Shown here: positions 53,108-62,148 of the stretch, one piece after another | Layout of the letters: every line of letters starts with the position of its first letter | How positions within the stretch are numbered: position 1 is the stretch's first letter | NCBI RefSeq assembly: GCF_017814975.1 | Contig: NZ_JAGIQA010000029.1 | Location: forward strand, 43,811 to 107,810 | Length of the DNA stretch: 64,000 nucleotides | Source of the DNA: Cupriavidus consociatus | GTDB lineage: Bacteria > Pseudomonadota > Gammaproteobacteria > Burkholderiales > Burkholderiaceae | Direction of reading: 5' to 3' | The notes under the pieces: model-generated | What the model saw: only the letters and a program-made list of their open reading frames with translations | The model's database searches: none | What the model was told of the DNA's origin: nothing | Made by a program: the position numbers and the translations under genes

Positions 53108-53542
53108 ATGCGTTGCGTCGTACTCCTTCTAGCCATCTCTGCCCTGACAGCGAGCGCGCATGCTGCTAAGTGCCGCAACCGGGGGCAAATCTTGTACACA
53201 CAGGATCAGTACTGCCCAGCTGGATACACGGACATTACTTCCGGGTCAGGGGGATCGGTGTCCACGATAGGAAAATCAGCGATCGTGCGGCAGCAGGAGC
53301 AGCAGTTTCTGGCCGGGCGAGCAGCTGATAGCCAGCAATACCAGGCGGAGATGGCACAGCAACAGCAACAGGAAATAGCCGCCGCCAATAACCAGCGCAG
53401 CGTTTGCCAGTCTCTCGATGCGCAGCTTCGCTCTACCGAAATCGCCATGCGTCAGATCAACGCGTGGCAAGAGATGGACCGTCTCAAACAAAACCACAGG
53501 GCAATTCGCGATCAGCAATTTCAGCTCGGTTGCCATCGGTGA
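53108..53542 (+). CDS. Secreted Gln-rich small protein (DUF4124-like)
   Basis: 144 residues. MRCVVLLLAISALTASAHAA is a signal peptide cleaved after AHA. The mature start KCRNRGQILYTQDQYCPAGYTDI has a cysteine spacing like DUF4124 proteins. The rest is a glutamine-rich helix (QQEQQFLAGRAADSQQYQAE, MAQQQQQEIAAANNQ) that could be a coiled coil, ending in a cysteine. It is probably periplasmic. Standalone; function unknown. Confidence 0.65.
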   Translation: MRCVVLLLAISALTASAHAAKCRNRGQILYTQDQYCPAGYTDITSGSGGSVSTIGKSAIVRQQEQQFLAGRAADSQQYQAEMAQQQQQEIAAANNQRSVCQSLDAQLRSTEIAMRQINAWQEMDRLKQNHRAIRDQQFQLGCHR

Positions 53543-53886
53543 CGGATCCTGTTGCTGGCTTGTATCGAGAAGATGTGTGCATGAGGACCTGAATCTGGCA
53601 GTTGCCGGCACACTTTTCGATTATTTCTTCGGGTCGCCCACGGAAAAACGTGCATGCTCCACCTGATCATCACTTACTGCCATCGTCCTCACCGGTGATC
53701 GGTCACCAAGAGACGCTGGCCTATCTACCGGCATTGGCCGCATTTATGCGGCCCCGACGTTGAGCGTGGTTGCCGTCGGGATCTGCATGATCCGGCCATC
53801 GCAATAGGCTCTGGCCGCGGCTCCGCCCGCACGCTAGGCCGCCATCATTGCTGCGGCCCTCTCGCAATCCCCCGCCAACCGCTGCG
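53543..53886. other. Gene-free stretch
   Basis: Convergent intergenic region between the secreted protein and the NYN gene. No gene or terminator was recognised. Confidence 0.3.
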
Positions 53887-54696
53887 TCAGAAATGGTAGG
53901 TGATCGCCCCTTCGGCGTCGCTGATGGAGCGGTTGGCGATGAGCTTGGCGATGATGTTCTCCACCTCGCGCTCGGCGATGGCGTGCGCCTTAAACATGGC
54001 GTGGATGTGCTTGGCCAAGGTCACTCGCCGGCGCGGCCGGGCCGCCTTCTGCGAGCGGGCTAGGATCTGACGCGTGAGCTCGGCGTTCGGCTTGGTACTG
54101 CTCTTCTTGTCGTTGCCTGACTGGGGCTGCGCGGCCTTTTTGGCGGGCGCTTTCACGGAGGCCATCTTGGTCGCCTGCGGAGGCGTGTGCGCCGTCGGCT
54201 TGGCGTTCGCGCTTGGCTTTGGGGACGCCGCCGGAGCGGGCGTTCCGCGTGCGGGGTGTGCGGGCGTGGCGCTCGGCTGAGCCGGACCAGAGGCTTGGCC
54301 CTCGGCGGCCCCCGTGTCCGCCGGGCCGGCCCGAAATGCCTCGGCGAGCGCGGTCACGCGCCGCGCAGGAATGCCAAGCTTCGTGCCGAGCCAGGTGAGC
54401 AGAGAATCGAAACCCCGGTCGTGGGAAAGCACGAACACGGGTCCTTTCTCGCCCTTCTCCACCATGCGGCCGATCTCGAAGGCGATGTGGAAGTCGAGCG
54501 CGTTGGGCCCGATTCCGCTTGAGCGAACCCACCGGGCGCGCTCGCCTAGCGTTTGCAGCCCCATGGCCACTTCGATGGGGACCTTTTTCTGGATCTCGCC
54601 AGCGAACACCACCAGGCGCGAGCCTTCCAACTGGGAGAAGTCGATGTCCTGGACGCTCTCGAAGTCGACCAGCACGACGGCGCCGGCGCTCATCAT
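53887..54696 (-). CDS. NYN/PIN-like ribonuclease-domain protein
   Basis: 269 residues. The N-terminal 110 residues form a PIN-like NYN domain with acidic residues in VVLVDFESVQD, ALDFHIAFEIGRM and VFVLSHDRGFDSLL. A Pro/Ala/Lys-rich linker (about 120-200) follows, then a C-terminal helical region (RVTLAKHIHAMFKAHAIAEREVENIIAKLIANRSI) that may bind partners. NYN proteins cleave RNA. It is monocistronic. The start could be either of two adjacent ATGs. Confidence 0.78.
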   Translation of the reverse strand: MMSAGAVVLVDFESVQDIDFSQLEGSRLVVFAGEIQKKVPIEVAMGLQTLGERARWVRSSGIGPNALDFHIAFEIGRMVEKGEKGPVFVLSHDRGFDSLLTWLGTKLGIPARRVTALAEAFRAGPADTGAAEGQASGPAQPSATPAHPARGTPAPAASPKPSANAKPTAHTPPQATKMASVKAPAKKAAQPQSGNDKKSSTKPNAELTRQILARSQKAARPRRRVTLAKHIHAMFKAHAIAEREVENIIAKLIANRSISDAEGAITYHF

Positions 54697-55132
54697 CTAA
54701 CCTCCCGTCGCATCCCAGCTGATCGCGTGGATGCCGCATCCGCCAAGGTGAAGCGCCAGTCGATCCTCTCCCGAATGACCCCCATGACTCATGCTCCCGA
54801 TGTTTTTGGTTTCGACACTAATTTAACCCAAGGTGCCAGTTGCGAAGAGAATCTCCGAAAGTCAGAGCTTCCGGGCTGACGCCCGTGGCCATCACTCGGT
54901 CGAGACCGCCCTTGATCGCATGGCACGGCCGGCACGGCCCTCGAGGTCTTGTTGTTGTCGCCAAATCTGGCGAAGTCATCTGAACAAGAAATCAGAATTG
55001 TTCTTGCGCAGCATCCATCCAGAATGCTTCCACCGTCACGACTTAAGGCGGCATCCGGACCAGATGAGGACCATCATGGGAAGCAGAAACAGTAGCGGCG
55101 ACCGAGGTAATGGCCGGTTGAATCCGCAGGGA
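54697..55132. other. Gene-free stretch
   Basis: Lies between the NYN gene (5' side) and the 3' end of the DnaJ-like gene. It should contain the NYN promoter. No gene was recognised. Confidence 0.3.
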
Positions 55133-57139
55133 TCAGAGCCGGTCGAGCACGAGGCCGTCGCCGAGCTTGGCTGCCAGAGACGTCAAATTCTGGCAGAATT
55201 TTCGCTTTTCCTCTGGCACCCCAGGCTGGGCGGCTATCCATCCCTTGAACGCGCAGAATGAGTCTGGGGAGATCGCTGTCAGGCGCTCCATGGCACCCGC
55301 TTTGGTAAAGACGATTGTGCTTACCCGACCGCCACGCAGAAGCTTGGCTGTCCCATACGACATGGCTGCTCCGCTGTCATCCGCAATCGTGGTCGACAGC
55401 GTCGCTTCCGGTGTGCCCGTTTTCTCTGCGCCGATGATGTCGACCACGAATCCGACTTCGTTTCGCCCTCGCACGCAGGCACCCGTCCTGGGGGCGAGTA
55501 TGAAGGTCGGATCCACTGCCTGGAGAGCGTGCAGGATGACGGACTCGTCAATGGGTTTCGCCGCGATGAACTGAACGCGCTTGTTGTATAGCCCGAGTCT
55601 GACGCCGTCCTCGATGCGGTAGCCTGCGGCGGACGCATAAACAAGGATTGCGTAGTTCCCTATCACGGAGATCTTCTCCGCGAAGCCCGCACGGCGAAAT
55701 GCCTCCAGCAACTGAACCAGAATCAGTGGGGCATTTCCAGGCGCGTAGGCGGAAATCTCGGTTGCGGTCCGCGTCAGTTCCTGCCGCTTGGCCGCGGCGC
55801 GGCCTGGGCGGCTCTGCCCCAGTTCCTCAGCTCGCAAGGCGGCCTCCCATTCCGCGAAGCGCTTGCGTGCAGTGCCATGCTGTTCCAACTCAAGGCGCTC
55901 CAGAGGGCGTACTTCGAAGCCTCCACATTGGAATTTGTGACGCTCATAGGAGGAGGCCGCTTGCTCTTGGGCCTTCGTCGCCCTCGCAAAGTCGTGAGCT
56001 GCTTCGCCAGTCCGTTCAGGTTTGCGAGCGTGCCTCGCCGCATGCTCTTGTGTTGCCGCCTGCTTCGCAGGCGCGGCCGGCCGCGGCGTGATGACCGGTT
56101 CGCGCCCGGCAAACCGCCGTAGGTGGTCGAGTTGTTCTTCCGTGAACGGTCCCTTCGGAAGAGTCAAGACCACCTTTGCGATGGCGTCTCCCGTCCGGCC
56201 AGTTTTGGCGTCGCGTAGGCCTTTGCCGGCAAAGCGCAACGACTTGCCACTGCCCGTATTCGGCGGCACTTCAACCTCATAGGTCCGTCCGACGATATCG
56301 ATGGTGGTTTTGCCTCCGAGCCATGCCGTGATGCAATCCATCTTCACGTCGCAGTGGACGTCCAGACCCTTCAGGTATGTCGATCCGGACTTCACCACCC
56401 GTATTTCGCAGAGGAGGTCACCGGCCGCGCCACCGAACTCCCCGAGCATGCCGCCACCGACGGCACGCAGGATGCGACCCGCCGGCGTGTTCGGCGGCAC
56501 CTCGATGTTGAAGTGTTTGGTCTGTTTGAGGGTCCCTTTCCCTTTGCATGCTCTGCAGCGCCAATCGACCCCCGACCCCTTGCATTTGCTACAGGTTCGC
56601 TGCCCCCAACCATCCGCGGAAGGATTCCACCCGTGGCCGTCGCATTTTTCACAGGCTGCGGGAGCGTTGGTTTCACCTAAGCCTCTGCAATATGGACACG
56701 TATCTTCAATTTTGACCGCGATGGTTGCCTGGCCACCACGGATCGCCGTGTCAGCGTCGATCGACGCCTTGCAGCGGATGTCCTCGCCTCGTACCGGCGG
56801 TGGTCTGGATTGACGGCGTCTGCGCTGGCTCTTGTGAAACTGCTGGCGAAAGAGGTCTTCGAAATTAGAGTCGTCTTCGTCCGATCCGGCCCACCAGGGA
56901 TTCCCGCCAGGGGTCGCGCCATTGCCCAGGTCGTACTCCGCGCGCTTCTGGGCGTCGCCAAGGATGCGGTTAGCCCGCTCGATCTCCTTGAATTTCTCCT
57001 CGGCCTGCTTCTTTTCGAGGGCAGACTTGCCGTGCTGTCGGTCGGGATGAAATTTCATCGCGAGCCGCCTGTAGGCAGCTCGGATCTCCGCCTCAGACGC
57101 ACTGGGCGAAACGCCGAGAGTGTTGTAGTGGCTGGTCAT
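55133..57139 (-). CDS. DnaJ-like protein fused to a nucleotidyltransferase-like C-terminus
   Basis: 668 residues. The J domain (1-70) contains the HPD motif in AMKFHPDRQHG. Four zinc-binding CxxCxG motifs (CPYCRGLG, CEKCDGHG, CSKCKGSG, CRACKGKG) lie at about 148-205. The DnaJ substrate-binding domain runs to about 345 (LPKGPFTEEQLDHLRRFAG). A charged linker follows. The last 210 residues do not belong to DnaJ: SVIGNYAILVYASAAGYRIEDG, ILHALQAVDPTFIL and VGFVVDII resemble the GSU2403 nucleotidyltransferase-like family. The expected DxD is not obvious, so the enzyme site may be degenerate. Confidence 0.75.
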   Translation of the reverse strand: MTSHYNTLGVSPSASEAEIRAAYRRLAMKFHPDRQHGKSALEKKQAEEKFKEIERANRILGDAQKRAEYDLGNGATPGGNPWWAGSDEDDSNFEDLFRQQFHKSQRRRRQSRPPPVRGEDIRCKASIDADTAIRGGQATIAVKIEDTCPYCRGLGETNAPAACEKCDGHGWNPSADGWGQRTCSKCKGSGVDWRCRACKGKGTLKQTKHFNIEVPPNTPAGRILRAVGGGMLGEFGGAAGDLLCEIRVVKSGSTYLKGLDVHCDVKMDCITAWLGGKTTIDIVGRTYEVEVPPNTGSGKSLRFAGKGLRDAKTGRTGDAIAKVVLTLPKGPFTEEQLDHLRRFAGREPVITPRPAAPAKQAATQEHAARHARKPERTGEAAHDFARATKAQEQAASSYERHKFQCGGFEVRPLERLELEQHGTARKRFAEWEAALRAEELGQSRPGRAAAKRQELTRTATEISAYAPGNAPLILVQLLEAFRRAGFAEKISVIGNYAILVYASAAGYRIEDGVRLGLYNKRVQFIAAKPIDESVILHALQAVDPTFILAPRTGACVRGRNEVGFVVDIIGAEKTGTPEATLSTTIADDSGAAMSYGTAKLLRGGRVSTIVFTKAGAMERLTAISPDSFCAFKGWIAAQPGVPEEKRKFCQNLTSLAAKLGDGLVLDRL

Positions 57140-57489
57140 CTCGGTTATTCAGAATCACCTCGCCCAAGGTCAGCGAGCCGGGACTGCGCATTGGCAGGAG
57201 CGGCGGAAATGGCCCCAAAGATTACCACTGCCGATCCTCAGCGGCGCACGCACCCGTGTAACGATAGCGCCACTGCAAGTAAGAAAAGTCACATCGATGT
57301 GCTGAAGACGAACTTGGGTCGCATCGAAGTTCTGGGCACGCAACGGTTGGAAGCTCCGCACGGACATAGACCGCTATTCGATCATTAGGGGGGATTCCGA
57401 AATTGCCTGAATCGGCGGCGATATCCCTCTGAGCGCGTACGGACCGGTTTGGAGGTGTGGAGCCGAGTGACTGTTCATGGCGAACGGTT
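57140..57489. other. Region upstream of the DnaJ-like gene
   Basis: Should contain its promoter. No gene recognised; the open frames are shadow-like. Confidence 0.3.
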
Positions 57490-57665
57490 GCCGACGCCGC
57501 CGGGCAATCATGCGGTTGCAGGGAATAGCCGCCACGCCGGTACGCCGTCGCCGAAGCTGTCGAACCACTCCCGGATCGCGTCAGCCACAACGCTTAGATC
57601 ACAAGTGGCGGCATCCGGCACGGGCTTCGATGAGATCTTCGGCGTCAAAGCGTCGTTTCACCCCA
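57490..57665 (-). pseudogene. Second copy of the decayed fragment seen at 41.9 kb
   Basis: Minus strand: RFDAEDLIEA, then in a shifted frame VPDAATCDLSVVADAIREWF and DSFGDGVPAWR. It is clearly homologous to 41884-42060. The shared breakpoint suggests a common damaged ancestor. Parent function unknown. Confidence 0.5.
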
Positions 57666-57805
57666 GCCGGCAGATTCTGTTTCTAGTGGCCTGCATTCTG
57701 GCATTCGGCCTGCTGTATGTCGCGTGGTCGCTTTGACCAGTGGGCCGGTCAGTCAATTGCCCGGACAACAGCCATAGTCGGGGCGCAAGTTGGCAGCCTG
57801 CGCCG

Positions 57806-58033
57806 TTAGGGTCGTGCCGTTACAACTTCGTTCTTCTTCAGTGTGAATAATTGGTCGGCGTCTGCCTGCGCCAAGGCGCGTTCAGAACGTGTCTGATCGC
57901 ACTGATACGTCTCAATCCTTTCCTTGTTTGGAGCGGTTCGCAGTACCAGTGTGACGGCCCCTTTGTAGTGCTCACCCCATCCGTTGTTCCAGTGAAGGGT
58001 AAATGCTTTTCCACGAACAAGATTTGCTTGCAT
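57806..58033 (-). CDS. Small uncharacterised protein, 75 aa
   Basis: MQANLVRGKAFTLHWNNGWG start; Thr, Leu and Lys-rich, with a single cysteine. It follows the 164-residue gene closely on the minus strand and may be its operon partner. A longer frame from 58081 would overlap that gene. No family recognised. Confidence 0.45.
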   Translation of the reverse strand: MQANLVRGKAFTLHWNNGWGEHYKGAVTLVLRTAPNKERIETYQCDQTRSERALAQADADQLFTLKKNEVVTARP

Positions 58034-58050
58034 AGCACCGGTTCCTATTG

Positions 58051-58545
58051 TCAGATGCGACGACGCCGAGAGGTCCGGCACACATGCTTGGCGATGGTAG
58101 GGCCGAGAGGGAGAACCGGTTCAGGTTCCCAATGACCTGTCGAGGCGATCCGTTGCAGTATCGCTTGGATAGCTGGTAGTCGGATGTCGCCTTGTTGGGT
58201 CGATTTCTCAAGCTTAGATCGAACCCTCAGCGCCAGTATTTCTGCCACAACCATCGCGTCATCGTAGGCGGCAACCGGATTGACGCCGTCCCAGACCAAT
58301 TCGTTCATCGGCACGTCATCGTCATAGGCGATGATCAGTACGCCGGGCTGGAAGATTCCGCTTGCTACCACCTCCACCCGTGGGAACCACTCGATAGCTG
58401 ACGTACATATCTCCCCTTCACCGTCTTGGCGGTGCTTGCACGCTCTTGGGCGCTTGTTGAGAAGAATACCTTTCATCCGACCTGAGCAGCATACGCATTT
58501 CGGGTTAGGGGAATTCACTGAGGAGGATTTTCGCCAGAAAGTCAA
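58051..58545 (-). CDS. Uncharacterised 164-aa protein with cysteine cluster
   Basis: The N-terminus has CVCCSGR and ACKHRQDGEGEIC, a possible zinc-binding arrangement. Then ECTSAIEWFPRVEVVASGIF-like and LIIAYDDDVPMNELVWDGVNPVAAYDDAMVVAEILALRV, probably an alpha/beta fold. An internal ATG at 58476 is an alternative start. I cannot name a family. Confidence 0.5.
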   Translation of the reverse strand: MTFWRKSSSVNSPNPKCVCCSGRMKGILLNKRPRACKHRQDGEGEICTSAIEWFPRVEVVASGIFQPGVLIIAYDDDVPMNELVWDGVNPVAAYDDAMVVAEILALRVRSKLEKSTQQGDIRLPAIQAILQRIASTGHWEPEPVLPLGPTIAKHVCRTSRRRRI

Positions 58546-58568
58546 CTTCCGACGTTAGAATCCTTCCT

Positions 58569-58766
58569 CTAAATTTTCGCAGCAGACCACCATCGACGTG
58601 AGAGGCAGTGAGGCCACAAAACTATCAGGGAGACACGAATGCTCCCCCGAGCGCCAGGCGCGGCCTCTTTCAGCGGCAAGCGCCATGCGATGCCATGCGC
58701 TTCCAGCAGCGCGATCAGGCGGGCGTTCTCGGCTTGCAGCGCGGCGAACGCATCACGATCAGCCAT
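58569..58766 (-). pseudogene. N-terminal fragment of a TOTE-type primase/helicase protein
   Basis: MADRDAFAALQAENARLIAL followed by LEAHGIAWRLPL matches the coiled-coil start found in large TOTE conflict-system proteins (archaeo-eukaryotic primase plus helicase). After about 32 residues the similarity ends and the frame stops at 65. Its ATG overlaps the stop of the DUF6155 gene, so the two were once an operon. Tentative because the fragment is short. Confidence 0.45.
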
Positions 58767-59340
58767 CGACGCCATATTCGGCCAGCAAAGTATCCATGTC
58801 ATCGGCTACTCCGTAGCCGAAATTGTCACTATTACGTTGTACTTGGGCAAGACGTGCCCAGAGTGCCGGCCGCTGTGTATGGGGCAAGGTAGCGATCATT
58901 TGCAGCGACTGCTCGAACATCCGTACCAAGGCGTCAAAATAGCCGTCGTCCTGGTAGCCAACGTCGGCGCTGAAGCCGGACGCCCGCTCGCAATAGAACA
59001 CCATCAGTTCGGCCATCCCTTCCGGCTGGCCAATGGCCTTCTTGTACTCGGAGATCGCCTTCTTCGCCTTGGCGACCGAGGTGTTCTGGTTTTTGAACGC
59101 ATCCGGCCACAGCCAGCGGTCGATGGTCACCTTGTATGGCTTGAGCACATCGCCGCCCAGCGCAAACCGCGCGTGCAGGAAGGCCTGGTTGTCCTTACTT
59201 GCCACGTACAGGGCCTGTACCAGCCCGATTAAGCCGGCACGGTCGAAGTCGGTCAGCTTGGCTTTGACATCGCTCCAGGAAGGCGAGGCTTTGCGGGCGG
59301 CCTTTGGCTTTACATCTGGCATTGACTTGCCCCCCAACAT
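58759..59340 (-). CDS. DUF6155 family protein
   Basis: 193 residues. LIGLVQALYVASKDNQAFLHARF, PYKVTIDRWLWPD, AKKAISEYKKAIGQPEGMAELMVFYCE and DDGYFDALVRMFEQSLQMI fit DUF6155. The role is unknown; these proteins often sit in accessory islands. Start ATG 59340 is chosen (GGGAG upstream); the ATG at 59322 is an alternative. It overlaps a TOTE-like fragment downstream, suggesting it once belonged to a defence or conflict locus. Confidence 0.72.
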   Translation of the reverse strand: MLGGKSMPDVKPKAARKASPSWSDVKAKLTDFDRAGLIGLVQALYVASKDNQAFLHARFALGGDVLKPYKVTIDRWLWPDAFKNQNTSVAKAKKAISEYKKAIGQPEGMAELMVFYCERASGFSADVGYQDDGYFDALVRMFEQSLQMIATLPHTQRPALWARLAQVQRNSDNFGYGVADDMDTLLAEYGVDG

Positions 59341-59883
59341 GGAAAATCCGCTCCCGCGTCTGGTAGCAGTCGGAACGGACACCGGTTCGCTTCGGTGCAG
59401 CACGTCCGACAATACAGTTTCTGGCCGCGCCTTCTTCGGGCGAGGTGAGCGCAACCTGGAACAGATGCACCTGTTCTGCCAAGCTTGGCCCATCGAGCAC
59501 ATATGTTCGTTGCTCGCTGACGAGGCAGTGCCGTCCTCCCGTCGTCGACCTGTTCCGACGTGGCGCATTCACGGAAGGTGTCAGCCGCGGTTATTACGCT
59601 TGCGCGCGTAGCCACCCTTGTCATCATCCTCTCATAGTCGATTGGCGAATCGCGATCGATTGTATCAATGTGGGATGACTGGCTGGCATTCGCCGCCCCG
59701 CGAAGACGGTGTGGTTGGATTGCCATCGAGTGGAAGAATTTCAGAGCACCCCCATTTCGATCCCGGCATGCCTTGAACGGAAGGGCGCAGCCCTTCATAG
59801 TGATTACGGTCGGTGCAATCGTTCGCACCGCTTCCCTCAACACCCACTGCCGGGGCGGTCAGAAGCTAGGGCCGGCCCGAGCA
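59341..59883. other. Gene-free stretch
   Basis: No recognisable gene. Overlapping open frames on both strands lack family signatures and ribosome sites. Confidence 0.3.
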
Positions 59884-61395
59884 TCACACGGACCGCGAAG
59901 ACGTAAGCATCCTGACGTAGGCCGGCAAGTCTAGGCACTGGTAGCCGGCGGCCGTCAGCGCCCGAGCCTCTTCGTCAGAAAAGACTGGCGAGAACAGCGC
60001 CTTGGTCAACGTCCACCCTTTCACCCGGCGCCCTTCCTTTGTCGACATGAATCGCTCGATGTGTCGCTCAAATTCGGATAGCGAGGACCGGATGTGCTTG
60101 CTTGCACTGCGCTTACACGAGCCGAAGCGGATACGCCGCGCGTCCTCGTCGAGTGCGACGATGTCGATCTCGATCGCGTTCTGTTCGTCTCGCGGCCGAT
60201 TCCAGTAGCCCAGCTCGATGGAGGTCAGCGAGAAATCGCCCACGCCCTTTCGCGAACACTCTACGTGCAACTGACGAATCAGTTTCTCGAACGCGTATCC
60301 CTCGTGCCCGTGCAACCGAGGGAGCGTCAGATCGATCGCCTTCGATAGCGGGCGCATGCGGGAAGCGTCCCGCGCCGGCTTCACGACCGACAGCCACGCT
60401 TGCAGAAAGTTGTCGGTGATGTAATAGCGGGAATTGCGGCTCTTGCTCTCCGAGAACACCGGGTGGCGCTTGTCGACCATATGGTAATTCTCGACCAAGC
60501 GTTTGACTGTGACCTTCAACGACGCTTCGTCTTCATCCCGCAGCAGTGTGCCGACCAGTTGCCCGTGGCTCGAGCCAGGATGTTCCGCGAGGAAGTTTAG
60601 GACTGAGAGCAGTCTGCCCTTCACCTCTCGGAGGAAGGATGTGTCTGCCTCTTCGGCCAGAGGGCTGCCTTCGCGAAGGAACATCCGCTCGAGCAAGGCT
60701 TCCTGAAACCGGGCGCCCACCTGAAACAGGCCTTGGTCATACGCGTCCCGGTAGAACTTGGGAACGCCCTCGAAGAAGCCCCAGAGCGTGAGCCAATGGT
60801 GCGGGTCGCGGATATCGTGTGCGCGGTACACCTCGATCAAGTCCTCGAAATCCCAGTGCTGCAGATCGATAGTCGCAGTGAGCCGCCCAAAGAGCGGCGC
60901 ACCCTTGTCGTCGAGCAGCGCGCTCATTTCCGACTGCAGGGAGCCAAGGACAAACAGCCCGCCCCCTTGCGTATCGCGCAGCCGATCCACTTGCTCCTGC
61001 AGGAATGAGTTGAAGGCGTAGAGCCTCGCCTCCGTGAAATACTGGAATTCGTCCAGCACTACGATCAGGCCGCGGCGGCATAGATGGCCGATCACGCCGG
61101 CCATCGAGGCGAAGTCAGTGACTTGCGGGGCCAGTGCATTGGCGATCTCGGATTCGCAGTCTTCCAGCGCCCGGCGGAACCCAGTCGCCACATCTCGCTC
61201 GTCTGAGTCTGGTATCTGCATGTAGACCATCCGGGCGAGTAGCGACGGTTCGCTCTTGGATAGCTCACGCAGCAGGGTCGTCTTGCCAATGCGTCGTCGG
61301 CCTTGGATGCGGCAGAAGAACCAGTTTGGGCCATGGACAATCCGGTCCAGAGTCTCCAGCGTGCCCATCCGTCCGTAAAATTCCCAAGAGGTCAT
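59884..61395 (-). CDS. AAA ATPase with DUF234-type C-terminus
   Basis: 503 residues. Walker A is GRRRIGKTTLL (about 32-42), Walker B LIVVLDEFQYF (about 113-123), and GSLQSEMSALL and GFFEGVPKFY are typical of the archaeal-type STAND-like ATPases. The C-terminal part (VKRLVENYHMVDKRHPVF, RYYITDNFLQAWLSVV, IDIVALDEDARRIRFGSCKRS) is the winged-helix plus DUF234 nuclease-like region, with an ExD...K-like pattern in EIDIVALD. The ATG at 61395 avoids an implausible 44-residue leader. These proteins are suspected in mobile-element or defence contexts. Confidence 0.82.
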   Translation of the reverse strand: MTSWEFYGRMGTLETLDRIVHGPNWFFCRIQGRRRIGKTTLLRELSKSEPSLLARMVYMQIPDSDERDVATGFRRALEDCESEIANALAPQVTDFASMAGVIGHLCRRGLIVVLDEFQYFTEARLYAFNSFLQEQVDRLRDTQGGGLFVLGSLQSEMSALLDDKGAPLFGRLTATIDLQHWDFEDLIEVYRAHDIRDPHHWLTLWGFFEGVPKFYRDAYDQGLFQVGARFQEALLERMFLREGSPLAEEADTSFLREVKGRLLSVLNFLAEHPGSSHGQLVGTLLRDEDEASLKVTVKRLVENYHMVDKRHPVFSESKSRNSRYYITDNFLQAWLSVVKPARDASRMRPLSKAIDLTLPRLHGHEGYAFEKLIRQLHVECSRKGVGDFSLTSIELGYWNRPRDEQNAIEIDIVALDEDARRIRFGSCKRSASKHIRSSLSEFERHIERFMSTKEGRRVKGWTLTKALFSPVFSDEEARALTAAGYQCLDLPAYVRMLTSSRSV

Positions 61396-61721
61396 ATTAT
61401 GTGGTTTAGTTACACAGATGTATCTTAAATTGTTGCTGGCCACAAAGCTAGGTGGAAGAAGGCTTTCTGCCGAGGAATACTTCGTCAAGCCTATGAGGGC
61501 CGGGATGCGTAACTTCCGGTGTCGCATATAAGATACAATAATGTATCTTATAAATAGCGCCTTAGGAGGCTCTTCTAGGTGCGCATGGCTACGGCCGGTA
61601 ACTCCGCGGCCCGGGATAGCTCATGCGCGTGCAAGCGCGGAGTGTTCCAGGGGCGCGCGACTTTGCTCCAGCTGGGTACCAATCGGAGCGGAAGTCATGC
61701 GGGGCCGAACTGGTGCGGTAG
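61396..61721. other. Upstream region of the ATPase gene
   Basis: AT-rich, contains the promoter region and the palindrome at 61528-61553, with a related half-site TGTATCTTAA at about 61424-61433. No gene. Confidence 0.4.
61528..61553. promoter_or_regulatory. Palindrome TATAAGATACA-ATAA-TGTATCTTATA
   Basis: Perfect eleven-base arms with a four-base spacer. TGTATCTTA recurs at about 61424, 29 bp upstream of the ATPase start. It is likely an operator or recombination-type site; the protein that binds it is unknown. Confidence 0.5.
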
Positions 61722-61800
61722 GCAGGCTTCAGCCCGTCAAGGGAGGCGCCGTGCTTCGACCGCTGCATGCCGGCATCATTTGGTTTCCTGCAGGCAGTGG
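61722..61800. repeat. Fragment of the R1/R2 repeat, copy R3
   Basis: Contains CGACCGCTGCATGCCG and TGGTTTCCTGCAGGCAG in the same order and spacing as the middle of R2 (about 43345-43420), with several mismatches. It is a small remnant of a third cassette. Confidence 0.6.
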
Positions 61801-62148
61801 GCGTGCCAGCCCATCAGGCCGTCTGCGACGACGGCCCGGATCGCTCATTGGCGACTCAGGCGGCGGAGCAAGGCGTCGGCGGGGAGCTGCCGGCGGATAT
61901 GGAAACGATCCAGTTCCGATCAAGCCCGAACAGTCTGGACATGCCGCCATCGATGTATCGCCCACTTGTGTCCAGTCGTGGTGACAGCGGTCCCACCAAG
62001 CGGCGCCTTCGCTGTCGCTGGCCACGGGTCGAGGGCGCGCCGGTATTGGGTCTGGACGATGACCATGGTGGCAGAACGAAACGAATTGCGATGCGACTGT
62101 GCGCGCCTCGGCTACGGGTGCAGTCAACCACCACCTTCCTGTTTCTTG
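61801..62148. other. Gene-free stretch
   Basis: A minus-strand segment reads EGAAWWDRCHHDWTQVGDT and MAACPDCSGL, hinting at a decayed zinc-finger-like gene. No start or full frame. Confidence 0.3.
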
